Of a stretch of DNA of 64,000 nt, positions 24,779 through 36,224 are shown piece after piece. This stretch comes from Cryptomeria japonica. Lineage: Eukaryota > Streptophyta > Pinopsida > Cupressales > Cupressaceae. Made by a program: the position numbers and the translations under genes. Position 1 is the first letter of the stretch. The number at the start of each line of letters is the position of its first letter. Below the pieces are notes generated by a model, which worked only from the letters and a program-made list of their open reading frames with translations, did no database searches and had not been told where the DNA came from. The stretch lies in the NCBI RefSeq assembly GCF_030272615.1, contig NC_081410.1:142008849-142072848 (forward strand), read 5' to 3'.

Positions 24779-25047
24779 ATCTCCTCCTTTGGCATTGATG
24801 GCAACATTGAATATGAAAAACATCCAAGTGCCAAGGAATGCCAATAAACTCCAAAACACCAAAAGATCTAGCAGAAATCACATGAATACCTTCTCCCCTT
24901 TGACATCAATGACAAAGGACGAATACTAAACCAAGAATACTGAACCAAACAACTGACTACTCCCCCTGAGTAGTAGCACCATCTTCATCAACCCAAATTA
25001 GAAAAGTGTGTCTGATAAGCTCACCAGATTGATGCATCTCTAAGTCT
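24779..25047 (-). other. Copia-E polypurine tract and 3' untranslated region
   Basis: On the minus strand the tract GCCAAAGGAGGAGAT (24779-24793) abuts the LTR. A second similar tract, TCAAAGGGGAGAAGG, lies at about 24889-24903. No coding sequence was seen. Confidence 0.8.
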
Positions 25048-27480
25048 CTAAGTCTCTTCCAGAGGGTTGGTAACCCCCAACTGATCTCTGAGATATTCAA
25101 AAGTGTCTTTAGGCAATGGTTTCATTAGAATATCTGCAATCTATTCCTTAGTGGGCACATAAACCAATCATACTTTCTTTGCTTCAACCTTTTCTTTCAA
25201 GAAATTATACCTTATAGAAATATGTTTTGATTTGGAATGAAATACTTGATTCTTTGACATATCAATAGCAGCAATATTATCACAATAAATAACAATAGGA
25301 TCATCATAACTTATCCTTATATCCTTTAACATTTGTTTCATCCATAAAATCTGAGTACAGTTGGTAGCAGGTGCAACATATTTTGCTTCAGCTGTAGATA
25401 ATGAAGTGCATGATTGTTTCTTACTAAGCCATGAAACCAACTTCTTCCCAAGAAATAATGCACCACTATTAGTTCTCTTTCGGTCATCCACATCTCCTAC
25501 CCAATCAGAATTTGTATATGCACATAATGTGAAGTCATCATTCTTTGGATACCATAACCCAAAGTCTCTTGTACCTGCCAAATATCTGAATATCCTCTTG
25601 ACAACAATATCATGAGTTTCTCTAGGATTTGATTGAAATGTAGAAGCAATAAAAACAACATTCATTATATCAAGTCTTGTCTGAGTTAGGTACAAAAAAC
25701 CACCAATCGTTGATTTAAATCTGCTCAGGTTCACCTTAGTTGATTCATCATCCTTTGATAATTTGCAACCAATTACCATAGGAGTACCGACAGGTTTAGA
25801 ATTCTCAAGTCCAAATTTCTAAAGTAACTCCTTCACATACCTAGTTTGACAAATGAAAATACCTTTATCAGTCTGAGTAATTTGCAAACCTAAGAAAAAT
25901 TTCATCTCACCAATCATAGACATTTCAAATTCATTCTTCATATCATTAGCAAATTTCATGCATATACCTTCTTCTCCTCCAAAAATGATATCATCCACAA
26001 AGACTTCAATAATCAATATGTCATCATGCTCAATTTTGTAATATAAGTTACTATCAACATTACCTTTACTGAAACCAAGCTTTGAAAGATACTTATCCAA
26101 TTTAGCATACCATACTCTAGGGGCATGTTTTAGTCCATATAAAGCTTTCTTCAATCTGCAAACCATGTCCTTGTCTTCTGATAAGGAATATCCATCAGGT
26201 TGTTCAATGTAAACTTCCTCTTCAAGATCTCCATTTAGAAATGCACATTTGACATCCATCTGATATACTTTGTAGTTCTTATGTACAACATAAGCAAGAA
26301 AAAGTCTTACCGCATCAATTCTAGCAACCGGGACATAAGTTTCCCCATAATCAATTCCTTCTTCCTGTGAATAACCTTTGCAAACCAATCTAGCCTTGTT
26401 CCTCAAAACTTGACCTTCCTCATTCAATTTGTTCCTGAAAACCCATTTAGTTCCAATAATGTTCTTGTCTTTAGGTCTAGGTACAAGTTCCCATGTCTTA
26501 TTCTTTTCAATCTGATCTAATTCCTGTTCCATTGCTTTTATCCAATTTTCATCCTTGCTTTAATGAAAGATTCTGGTTCAATTTGAGAAATTAAACATAC
26601 CTCTTTAGCAACTGACCTTCTCCTAGTCATCACACCTTTTCTTTTATCTCCAATAATCTGATCTTCAAAATTATTTAGCTTTACATACCTGTGAGTCTTT
26701 GAATTTTCTTGATTTGCTGACTCATTTTGTTGTTCCTTTGTCACTATTGAATTTTCTGATGCTAGTAGTGTCACAAGTTCACTGTTCTGAACTGATTCTT
26801 GCATTACCGGTTCAGGTTTGATAAATTCATCTTCTGGTCCATAATCATATGCTCTGATCTGATTACTTTCATGATCATCCACCTTGACATTTATGCTTTC
26901 CAATATCCTATTCAATCTTTTGTTATAACATCTATATGCTTTGCTCTTAGTAGAATAACCCCAAAATATTCCTTCATCACATCTAGGATCAAACTTTCCT
27001 AATGCATCATCTCTTCTAATGTAACATTTGCTTCCAAATTTTTTGAAATATCTGACAGTAGGAGTATGACCAAACCATACTTCATAAGGAGTCTTACCGG
27101 TATTGCCTTTAATGTGTACTCTATTGAAAGTGTATAAAACAGTATTGACAGCCTCTCTCCAATAGATATCAGGTAATTTAGCTTCAATCATCATAGTCCT
27201 TGCAACATCCAAAATTGTTCTATTCTTTCTTTCCACCAATTCATTCTATTGTGGGGTTCTAGGTGCAGAAAGTTGTCTCCTAATACCATTCCTTTCACAA
27301 AAGTTGTTGAACTCGCCAGATGTAAACTTACTGCCATGATATGATCTTAAGCACTTTATCTCCAGTCCCGTCTCAGTCTCAACCATAGCCTTAAAGATTT
27401 TGAATTTCTCAAAAGCTTCAGTTCTCTCTTTCAAAAATGCTACCCACATCATTCTATAATAGTCATCAACCCAACTTTGA
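25048..27480 (-). pseudogene. Copia-E pol, integrase core to RNase H
   Basis: The integrase core resumes at 27480 with DDYYRMMW. The second catalytic aspartate position reads LRSYHG, where the family has LRSDxG, so integrase is inactive. A TAG at 27246 replaces glutamine in the PQQNG motif. The frame shifts near 26555. RT follows at 26532-25819 with V-D-D near 26000. TAG at 25819 and TGA at 25168 interrupt the frame, and an in-frame TAG lies in the KEQIADI region. RNase H includes SDWVGDVDDRK and the C-terminal CDNIAAIDMSKN block, ending with TAG at about 25048. The N-terminal half is beyond the LINE at 31710-33523. Confidence 0.92.
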
Positions 27481-27519
27481 ATTTGTTCCCACCAACAATT
27501 TGTTCATGATACCATCTTA

Positions 27520-29557
27520 ATTTGCACTTCATTGATCAAAGAATCTTCTTCTATGAAGAACCTTCTCAATATTTATAGTTCTGCTTCGGGTCAAGCGATT
27601 AATTGGGAGAAAAGATCTATTTTCTTCTTCAACACCCTAGAGGATAGACAAAATATGATGGCTCAGATCCTTGGTTGCCAAATTGGAAAGCCCCCTTCTA
27701 TTTACCTGGGTCTTCCTTTGGGCACGAAACCTACAGATTTTTTCTGGAATAGTCTTGTTGATAGATTTAGTAGGAAGCTGGCTAGTTGGAAAGGGACCCT
27801 TCTTAGTCAAGCTGGTAAAATCCAGCTTTTAAAATCTTCTCTCCAGAGTCTTTCGGTTTATGCTTTAAGCCTCTTCAAGATTTGTGGAAAATTTGTAGAT
27901 GCTATTGAGAAAATTCAAAAAGTGTTCCTCTCGTTCAGGGTTGAGGAAAAGAAGAGAGTTTCCCTCATTGCTTGGGATAATGTCTGCAAACCAAAAAAGG
28001 TGGGGGGTCTGGGATTAAGAAATATTAGAACCCTGAAAAAGACCCTTCTGGCCAAACAAATTTGGAGAATCTATCAGGGAAATGGTGAGTGGAATGAAAT
28101 TTGGAAGGCTAAATACCTACTTGTGGTCCCTACCATGGAAGATTTCCTTTCCTCTGATCAGATATCGAGTGGCTCTACTATTTGGAATAGTGTTATTCAT
28201 GCTAAGAGTATTGTCAGCTTGGGAAACTTTTGTGCCATTGGTAATGGCAGGAAGGTGGATTTTTGGGATGATGTCTGGATTGGAGGAGCTTCTCTCAATG
28301 ATAATTGTGCTTCTCAGACGATCATCCAGACCTGCAAGGTTAAGTTTGGTGTTAAAGTTGCTGACTACTGAAGAGATCAAAAGTGGGTGGACCTCAGCTC
28401 TATTGATCCTAACCTAAAGTAGGTAAACTTAGTGATCAACTATACAATTGTTAATCCTAGAAGGGAGGACCACCTGGTGTGGAGTGGTACCTCTTCAGGT
28501 ATTTATTTTGTGTCATATGTTGTCCTTATGTTGGCCCAGTCTCAAGATCCTAACCCCGACTGGGCTAAGGCCTGACATTCAGGTTTGACTCCTAAAATTA
28601 ATATTTTTTATGGATTCTTTTGCAAAATAAAATACTAACCATAGATAACTTGAGAAAAAAGGAGATTCTGCATCCCCAACAAATGTTTTCTTTGTCTCAA
28701 TGATGAGGAATCCATGAACCATATTTTTATACATTGTCCTTTTGTCCAACCTATCTGGGCTATGTTTTTCCAACATTGGGGTTTGAATTGGGTGTTCCCA
28801 AAGGAGATTCAAGATTTTTTTAGGAGCTCGTATTACAATACAAACAATCTGACCATAAGAAATTTATGGAAGTTTTCCTTTCCACATATCCTTTGGGGTA
28901 TCTGGAAAGAAAGGAATAACAAAATTTTCAGGAATGATATTAACCCCTCCAAGGTGGTTTGGGCTAATATAAAATACAATTTTGTTGAGAATGTAATGGC
29001 TAGGGGAGATCATTACTACTATAGTAAGGAGGATTTTGATGTTCTAAATAGATGGAACATCCCAGCCTACATGGACATCAATACTGACCAACTCAAAAGA
29101 AGTATGTGCATTTGGTCTTTTCCTCCTAATGACTGGTTTAAGGCTAACTTTGATGGGGCTGCTAAAAGGAACCCAGAGCCTGCTGGCTGTGGTGGAGTTA
29201 TTCGGAATGGTGTTGTATTTTGCATTGGGGAGATGGCCTTCCCCTTGGGGAACTAGACTAATCATCTGGTTGAAGCTATGGGCGCCCTCCAAATTAGCAA
29301 ATTGGCACATAATTTGGGAGTCAAATTGTTATGGCTGGAGTTCTAAAAACATTATCAATTGCCTCCTTGGTAGGCACCAACCCTCGTTGACTATTAAAAA
29401 TATCATTGATTTGGCCAGGGAGATGTTTGAGGGTTTCTATCAGTGCTCCATTTCTCATGATTATAGAGAGGCCAACATGAGTCCTAACTGGGCCGCCAAT
29501 GAGGCAGTACGGAGTGGGCAAACCAAGATTTGGAATAGCGAGGGGGATTTCCCTTGA
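27520..29557 (+). pseudogene. LINE reverse transcriptase C-terminus with RNase H
   Basis: The first part (27520-28371) has the landmarks of the plant L1-type RT thumb: GQAINWEKS-like, YLGLPLG, SRKLASWKG, LLSQAGKIQLLKSS and GGLGLRN. The catalytic FADD region is absent, so the copy is 5'-truncated. A zinc-binding RT region follows (near 28690-28770, CFLCLNDEESMNHIFIHCPF). A C-terminal RNase H spans about 29140-29540, with NFDGAAKRNP and GGVIRNG. Its fourth acidic position reads PNWAAN, where the family has DWAAN. Stops occur at 28369, 28420, near 28574, near 28636 and 29254, and the frame shifts near 29340. The element cannot make an active enzyme. Confidence 0.9.
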
Positions 29558-29882
29558 GTGGCACGTGACATTTTAAATTATGAAAGATATCATGGTAAGC
29601 AAGGCAGGATTTGATATCATTTTCTGAGATGATAGGGGAGGTCGTGGCATCATGAAACAATTTTGTATGCAACCGAGAAGGAGGTACATTAGTAATTGCC
29701 AGATTATCTCACATGCTTTGTGGGTGTTTTTTTCCTTTTAGAGTGGAAGCCTTAGAAATATCCATTGGCTTCTAACGACTTCTTCTCTGCTAATTAGAAA
29801 GTCCACAGTGAAGAGTGGTATTTGCAGGAAATTACAGTTGACGAAAATTGATAAAAAAAAAATGGGATGAAATTGCAAGCGA
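29558..29882 (+). other. Spacer between LINE RNase H and downstream ORF
   Basis: No frame is open across this stretch, and no poly(A) or LINE tail is evident at its start. An A10 run occurs near 29852. It could be decayed coding sequence linking the two open parts. Confidence 0.45.
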
Positions 29883-31525
29883 ATGGAGACAACCAAAATT
29901 GATAAATGGTGGGACCATCCCCAGGTCTGGACTATGTTGCAAGCAGAAAAAATAACTGATTTTGTGGAGAGAATGTAAGAAAGACAACTAAAAATCACAA
30001 CGATTTTCAAGAAGGGATGGAATAAGGGCACCTTGACCATTGGTAGTAGGAAGGTCAAGGTGAATGAGACCATGATCGTTGAGGCTATGCGTCTATCGAT
30101 GGACAATATCAAATTCTATAGGGATAGGAAGTTGTCAGATGTTGCAGTGAAGAAATTTCCTAAGGATGAGGAGGAGAAAGCTAGGCTGGTGAAGGGAAGT
30201 CACACGTACTACTCCCCTAAGGTAATTAAGATGATCTGGCAAAGAGTTTTGTTTGTTATTATGAAATTTATTACTCTTGATAGTAGATTTACCAGGGTTT
30301 ACAGCTATCATTTTGTTATTCCCAACTACTTTCGGTATAAGGTGAAAATTTTCATCCCTTATTACTTGTTATGTGCCCTGAATGCTGGGATAAAGGATGC
30401 TATCTCCAATCACAAAACTAATCCTTCTATGCATGAGGTTATGATGGTCGTTTTGTACAACCACATCAAGAATACCATGGTTCAACTGAATATTGCGGAG
30501 GTTTCTGAGTCAGACAAGGAATTGGATGACTTGGATGATGATGATGATGGTGAAGGTTATGTTGAGGATGACCCCCATATCACTGTGTCGAGAAAGTGAA
30601 GAAGAAAAATAGGGCAAAAGGATCAAGGTAAAGGGTCATCTAGAAGAAAGCAGAAGGGGGAGGATGATGAAAGTTAGTATGAGGAGGAAGACGAGATTGA
30701 AGATGATATGGAGACTGACAGCGAGGAGGTCCAATTCCTCTCTAGCCAGAAGCATAAGGGGAAAACTCTGAGAAATGAGGATGTGGGAGCTAAGAGTCGT
30801 TCGCCCTTCTCTACTAGTTCTAAGGATAAGGGCTTGGCTGGGGAGGACACCTCCATGAAGGAAGCTAAGAGTGCAGATTTGAAGGAGGTGGGTTTGGAGA
30901 TGAACTTGGATCCTGCGGGAGACAAGGCCTAGGATGGCTCCCATCTTGATATTGACCTATCTTTCAAAAATAGTACAGATAGCTTCAACAAGGTTTTCCT
31001 CTAAGTTCAGAAGGAAATAAAAAGCATAAAAGCTAAACAAACCCAGGAAGCTAGAAAAATTAAAACTTTAGAAGCTATTGGCACTGGTAAATTCAGCTCC
31101 CTCCTTGATTGTTTAAGTGAGCTTACCAAAGCAATCAATAATGGTGAGGAAATCTTTAATGGACAACGTAATAGCTTCTCTTGGAAAATAGAGTTGGGGC
31201 TGCTGAAAAAAGGCTGGAAGGGGTTGAGAATATGCTCAAAAATATTGGGGAGCAGAGTCATAAGATCTTAAAGGCTGCCTCTCAAAGCATTAAGGTTCTT
31301 ATCAGCAAGCTTGAAAGTGATCAAGGGGAAAAGGCCTCCAGGGACACCATTGAGGTGAAAGAAGACACCCCTGAAGATAAGGAGACTGGTCATGGCAGAA
31401 GAACCCGTGCAAGCACCGAAAAAAAGAAAAGCCAAAGAAGGGAGATTGAGAAAATTAAGCGGACTACTGAGAACATGGAACAACTCAAGCTAGAAGCTAT
31501 TGAGATGCTTAAGAACTTTACCTAG
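29883..31525 (+). pseudogene. Unrecognised ORF downstream of the LINE RNase H
   Basis: A coherent reading of about 540 codons starts at the ATG at 29883 (METTKIDKWWDHPQVW). It is broken by TAA near 29970, TGA at 30597, TAG near 30675, TAG at 30930, TAA near 31001 and one frameshift near 31170. The first roughly 210 residues look globular (KFYRDRKLSD, TLDSRFTRVYSYHF, IPYYLLCALN). A very acidic stretch follows (near 30520-30570), then a charged lysine/serine/glutamate linker. The end, about 31181-31525, is a predicted coiled coil (VENRVGAAEKRLEGVE-like) with a basic tail. I do not recognise the family. The layout (globular, acidic, coiled coil) resembles plant transposon-associated proteins of unknown function, but that is only an impression. 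It lies between LINE RNase H and LINE tail on the same strand. Confidence 0.7.
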
Positions 31526-31709
31526 CCTTGGATTTTTTTTGTAGGTCCTGTTTGTTGTGTCTTTTTGTTGTTGGCTTTTTGTTTGTTGGTCAACTATCTT
31601 TTCTATGTTTGTTGTCTCTTTCTTTTTCGTTGGGCCTTAATGGATATCTTTTGATCTAATGTTGTACAGGGTTTCAAGGGCCCTTCAAAACCTATTTTGC
31701 CTTAATCAA
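31526..31709 (+). other. LINE-F 3' untranslated region and tail
   Basis: A T-rich, TTTGTTTGTTGG-containing region ends GTTTTGCC-like, CTTAATCAAAAAC. This form is common at the 3' ends of plant LINEs. The Copia-E integrase gene resumes directly after it. Confidence 0.7.
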
Positions 31710-32482
31710 AAACATAAAATATCTATCACCTTGAAAAATTTTAGTCCTTGTCGGTCCACACAAATCAGTATGAATAAGATCAAAAATTTCATTAGATTTA
31801 TCAGGTACACTTCTTAAAGAAGTTCTAACTTTCTTACCCATTTGACATTCTCTACATACCGGATTATAAGGTTTAACAATCTTGGGCAAATCTCTGATAG
31901 CCGGTATTGAACTGATCTTTACTATGCAATCAAAATTTACATGACACATCCTCTTATGCTATAACCAACTTTCATCAATCTGAGCAATCAAGCAAGCCTT
32001 CTCACCGGAGATCAAATGAAAGATATTACCATTAGTCTGAGTTCCGAAAACAATATCCAATCCATATTTATTAATGATATTGCATTTTTCATCCTTGAAT
32101 TACAAATGAAATCCTCTATCCACCATCTGACCCACACTTAAAAGATTATGCTTTAATCCTTCAACATAATAGACATTATCAGTATTAGTCTTACCATCCA
32201 CTAATATTGTTCCTTTTCCTTTGATCCTACATGCCTTATTGTCTCCAAATCTGACCAATCCACCATCAAATTCTTGTAGTGATAAGAACTTTCTTTTGTC
32301 ACCAGTCATGTGATGTGAGCATCCACTGTTTATAACCCATTCATCATTTTCTTCAATTTTAGCAGCCAAGGCCTTATCCTCAGTATGTGTTGGTTCAATG
32401 ACATATTCCAGAGAATCATCCTTGATAGCAATAAAGACCCAATCTTTGTTGGATGAAGCACCATTACCGGATCCACTCATAG

Positions 32483-32514
<32 letters not shown>

Positions 32515-33523
32515 GAAATGCCATCATCATCACTAGCATAATAACATGATTTATCTTTATTTCTTCTGAATCTAGGTCCGCTCTGATATTCAGGATTAGG
32601 CTTATAATTCCTCATAATCTTTCATGATTCCTAGCAGCTCTCTTAGGACATCTAGATGAAAAATGCCAATCTTATTGCATGAAAAACATTTAAAAGGGAC
32701 TTTTCCTTCATACTTACTTCTAGCTGGTCCTTTAGGAATTCTTCTAGCAATCAGGGCTTCCATCTCTTCAAGATCTCTTTCTTATTTCTCAATTTCCTCC
32801 ATATCCTTAGCATACATCTCTTTCCAATCTATCTTCTATTTACTGGATGCAGATGCTTTAAATGCAGTCTCAATAGCAACACTTTGATCTCCAAGTTCTT
32901 CAAGTTCAAAAGCAGTCAATTTCCCAAGTAGTGTATCTTTGGTCATAAGGGTACTTGACATTGTCTGGAGCTCATTGATAGTAGTAGCCTTCATCTTGTT
33001 AGTCGGAGGTAGAACTCTTAGAACTTTTGACATTATCTCATATATCACTAACAGATGTGCCACAACATTTGATACCCATGACAATCTCATTGAATCTATC
33101 CACGAAAGAACTTATCTTCTCATCTCCTTCCATCTGTAAAGTTTCATATCTTACCAATAAACCTTCAAGTTTAGCAATCTTCACAACCTAGTCACCTTCA
33201 TAAAGAGTTTCAAGCTTTGTCTAGATCAGCTTAGCATTCTCCAACTCTATGACATTCAATAGATTTTTATAAGATAGGGCGCTTAACAATGCTTCTTTTT
33301 CTCTTACATCATTTTCAGCTCTCTTTTGTTCATCAACAGGTGTTGATGTTCCAAAATAAGGATCATGAGGTATATGCCCTTTCTCCACTATCTCCCAAAC
33401 TTTAGCTCCAAGACATTTGAGATGAATGTTCATTTGCTCTTTCCATATCTCGTAATTTGTACCATCAAATATGAGACTCTCCTTTCGATAAGGATTAAAT
33501 GTAGAACTAGATGTAGTTGCCAT
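31710..33523 (-). pseudogene. Copia-E gag, protease and integrase N-terminus
   Basis: This is the upstream half of the Copia-E polyprotein. The ATG at 33523 starts a gag (MATTSSSTFNPYRKESL). The gag is interrupted by TAG near 33221 and further stops, with frame changes near 33090 and 32830. The CCHC knuckle near 32690-32660 is broken by a one-base deletion just after CFSCNKIG. After it come a run of aspartates encoded by a CAT microsatellite (32484-32513), a protease whose motif reads N-S-G near 32315 (catalytic aspartate lost), and the integrase HHCC region (KRMCHVNF, CRECQMGK) at about 31960-31790. The frame ends at the LINE insertion after GDRYFM. The remainder is at 25048-27480. Confidence 0.92.
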
Positions 33524-33560
33524 CGAATCTCCTCAAGTGGTTAAGCTTCTGCAAAGAGGA

Positions 33561-33578
33561 CCTTGCTATGATAACAAT
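33561..33578 (-). other. Copia-E primer binding site (degenerate)
   Basis: On the minus strand ATTGTTATCATAGCAAGG follows the LTR end. It matches the methionine-tRNA primer consensus ATTGGTATCAGAGC with two changes. Confidence 0.7.
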
Positions 33579-34826
33579 TGTTGGAATGCACTAATACCGG
33601 CAGTAAACTGAGAGGGTGGGGGGGGGGGGGGTGAATTAGCTTACTAAAATTAACAACAATAAATTTAATTATAAACGTTAAACTAGAGCACAACCCAATG
33701 AACAATATAACATGAAAGCACAACACACATAACACCAATATTTTGATAGGAAAATCGGGAAAGGGAAAAACCACAGTGGGAAACCCTACCCACAATTAGA
33801 TGAATACTTTGCAGTAGTATTGTGAATAATTACTATTGGGTCTGCACATGTAGAAAGGCCAAAAGCCTAGAGTGCACTGCTCATCACAAAGGGAAGTCTC
33901 ACTGACTTACAAAATCATTGAACTACAATCTAGAAAACAATGAACTGTGAAAGTAGCATCTACTAATGCCTGATACAGTTCTAGTTAAGTAATGATGTCT
34001 GCTCTGCAATACAAAACATTTCCAACCTTCACCTGAATGATATAACTTTATTCACACTTAATCCTTCTTTGATAATGCAGACTTAACCAAGCATAACCAT
34101 TGCATGTCCATATTACATGAATAGGTCACCTATAAATATAGATCATCAACCTTATTGACAAGGTCAGCTAAACCCTAAACCCATAAACCCATAATTACAA
34201 AAATTATATCACATGATACCACCATACCAATATTATGATTTACATTACATAGCATGGACCTAAATCAAGTAATCAAACAATTATATCCATCGGGAATTCC
34301 GCTAAGACCAAGATCCAACATGCTTCACTTGTTGGTAGAAACCCTCAGTGAAAGTTTAATTGGATCCAAATAGGACCTCCATAATAGCACACCATCTTGA
34401 GAAAAGTCACCAAATTCTCGGGATATGATCAAGAAGTACCAACAACATGAAAGAAACTAATTCCATAAGTCAAACCCAAAATCCACTGACCAAGTCACCA
34501 AAACAACATACCGATAAAGCTAACCGGGAACACCAGAAGCCGATGAAGCCAAAAGCTAGCCGGTAAAGCCAAAAACAAGCCGGTAACTGGAAATACCAAA
34601 AGCGATAACCAAATCATGAAGCCACCGGAATACAACAAGCATGTAACCATCAAAATAAGCATCCAAAACCGATTTCAGAGGACTGATCATACCGGATCAA
34701 AATCACAGCCAAAACCAAAATGACCACCAAGACTAACGGGGATAGATCCAACCAGGATAGTCTCCAACCGGGATACAATGTTGACATCAATGACAACACT
34801 TAACCAAATATAGCATATTGCCAACA
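33579..34826 (-). repeat. Copia-E 5' LTR
   Basis: This 1248-bp LTR pairs with 23574-24778. It has an expanded G run near 33617-33630. The hairpin-capable block near 33735-33778 is mutated in this copy (CCTA replaces CCAC). Confidence 0.92.
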
Positions 34827-35390
34827 TAGTCCCTTTCTCCAACATCCTGTACAACACTCAAGGCCATCCAATAAAAAATCCATGTCCTCCTAGGTTCGAA
34901 CATAGTTATCCATTGATTAGTCCTACTAAGAACAATGACAATGCTAACTATCCCCTCTGCATCATCATCTCCAACACCATCTATGTCCTCTACATGGGTA
35001 GCCTAGCCCCAAGGAATATACTCCACATGTAGAAAAATTCTCCATCTAGACTATACTTCAGTAGCACTCTATGAATAGGAATGCAAATGATCCTCCATAC
35101 ATCCTCCAATGTGGTGCTAGCCTCCCCTATTGACATATGGAAACTACTCATCTCACTCTACCACTGCTTTAGGAGTGTTGTCATCATCATGTTGTGTGTA
35201 TGCACACTTGACCACCTATCTACCCACTCTAACTTGAGAGAAGTAAAGAACTCTAAGTCCATGTTATCCAACTATACCCTTAGCCGCATAGTTGTAGAAT
35301 AATACTTTCGTGACTCTATAAGTGGCAGCTACATTTGCACACCCATTTCAACTAATTTCAGTAGCCTCTCTTTTATTCTTGATGCATGTG
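34827..35390 (-). pseudogene. Plant mobile domain (PMD) protein, N-terminal part
   Basis: On the minus strand the segment at about 35250-35030 reads LKLEWVDRWSS, then SSFHMSIGEASTTLEDVWR and IICIPIHRVLL. The pattern F-H-x-x-x-G-E-x-x-x-T-L-E-D-V followed by I-P-I is the signature of the plant mobile domain (Pfam family of MAIN/MAIL-like proteins). Stops at several points and the loss of a continuous frame mark a pseudogene. Further N-terminal reading (KLVEMGVQM, SLKLEWVD) extends to about 35390. The gene continues at 23573-22080 beyond Copia-E. In context, an LTR-type junction lies just upstream at 36211-36225, so the gene would be an antisense passenger of a gypsy element. Confidence 0.75.
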
Positions 35391-35899
35391 TCAATCTTTC
35401 CCCTCCTATGTGTTGAATTACACATGTTCTCTTCTAGAGGCACATGTACAATTCCTTAGTTGAATGTGTTGAATGACACATGCACTAATCTTTCTAATCT
35501 AGCCCCATTTTTCTTACCCTAGGCATAGATGGGATTTTAAGTACATATGTTGGTTTGCCCTTTAGTGTGTGCAAAAGTACCGAGGACCAGCGACATGTGC
35601 TAAAAACCGAGCACATACTTTGATCCCTAAGTGCATGTGTCAAATCTAAAATTAGTGCATGCACCTCACATTCTCTCCCCCCCTCCCCCTTAAACTAGAC
35701 ATAAATGCACTAAATCACACCAATTGGGATAGGACACTTACTGGTGCCCCTTGCTCTAGCGATCACTAGTACTATCGAATTCACTCACCACGATGCAAAT
35801 GACGTAGAATGTTCACATTTTTTCTCCTTCTTCTCACCTGAGATCTCCTAATTTTATAAATACGAGATTGTAAATGAGCCCTAATAGGCCCCCCATAGC

Positions 35900-35909
35900 C
35901 TATTTATAG
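35900..35909 (-). promoter_or_regulatory. Candidate TATA box for antisense PMD gene
   Basis: The minus strand reads GGCTATAAATAGGC, a near-ideal plant TATA box, about 500 bp upstream of the readable PMD frame and pointing toward it. Confidence 0.5.
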
Positions 35910-35912
35910 CCA

Positions 35913-35960
35913 CCTTTTTCCTCATTTTCTTCGCTTCCTTTTTCCTCATTTTCTTCGCTT
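35913..35960. repeat. 24-bp tandem duplication
   Basis: The unit beginning CCTTTTTCCTCATTTTC occurs twice head to tail (35913-35936 and 35937-35960), right next to the TATA box. Confidence 0.85.
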
Positions 35961-36210
35961 CTATTGTCTGTGGTCCCTTCTACCTTCATCCTATTGTAAT
36001 TTGCATGTATCTCCACCTTCTCTCTATGTTCCTTTACCAACTTAATTCATTTTCTTCCTTCTTGCTGGCCTAATTTTCTTATAATTCTTTGAGAGATTTC
36101 CCTAAAAAACTCATTTTTCGAGCAGCTTAAGGGGGCATAACCTTCTAACTTCCTCATTGGGGCATCTATTTTATTTTCTTTGATATGATGCTACTTTAGA
36201 ACACTGTGTC

Positions 36211-36224
36211 AAAGAGGGACAAAA
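36211..36224 (+). other. Gypsy-D polypurine tract
   Basis: AAAGAGGGACAAAA directly precedes TGTAGACACCC, a form commonly seen at gypsy 3' LTR junctions in plants. The assignment rests on motif and context because the partner LTR is not in the window. Confidence 0.55.

Larger units (their letters stand above)
27481..31709 (+). mobile_element. LINE-F: 5'-truncated non-LTR retrotransposon
   Basis: A plus-strand insert sits in the antisense integrase gene of Copia-E, exactly between its FM and VDDYY residues. The 5' end starts after the catalytic part of a LINE reverse transcriptase, as expected from incomplete target-primed reverse transcription. It then carries RT thumb, zinc-binding and RNase H segments (27520-29557), an unexplained coding block (29883-31525) and a T-rich 3' region ending in CCTTAATCAAAAA, a typical plant LINE tail. 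Target duplications could not be defined because the two junctions share only a few bases. Confidence 0.85.
23574..34826 (-). mobile_element. Copia-E: Ty1/copia retrotransposon interrupted by a LINE
   Basis: This is a minus-strand element. The 3' LTR is 23574-24778 and the 5' LTR is 33579-34826, both TGTTGGAATGC to GCCAACA on the plus strand. A degenerate primer site adjoins the 5' LTR. The gag-pol frame runs right to left and is split by LINE-F at 27481-31709. No clear 5-bp target duplication was found (flanks CACAT and TAGTC), so one edge may have changed. The element separates the two halves of the PMD pseudogene. LTR and protein divergence suggest an old insertion. Confidence 0.9.
35391..36210 (-). 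other. Upstream region of antisense PMD gene / gypsy 3' UTR
   Basis: No protein is recognised. The stretch is C/T-rich on the plus strand and holds a minus-strand TATA box (35900-35909), repeated GTGCATG-like words near 35580-35680 and a 24-bp tandem duplication. It separates the PMD gene from a polypurine tract and LTR start, as expected for the 3' end of a Tat-type gypsy element carrying an antisense gene. Confidence 0.5.

Noticed and set aside
32484-32513. A run of CAT triplets that could be read as a functional aspartate repeat.
   Set aside because: It is a microsatellite inside the dead Copia-E gag-protease region; expansion is neutral there.
23569-34831. A target duplication for Copia-E.
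   Set aside because: Flanks CACAT (left) and TAGTC (right) do not match. A shared ACAT arises only if terminal LTR bases are counted, so I do not claim it.
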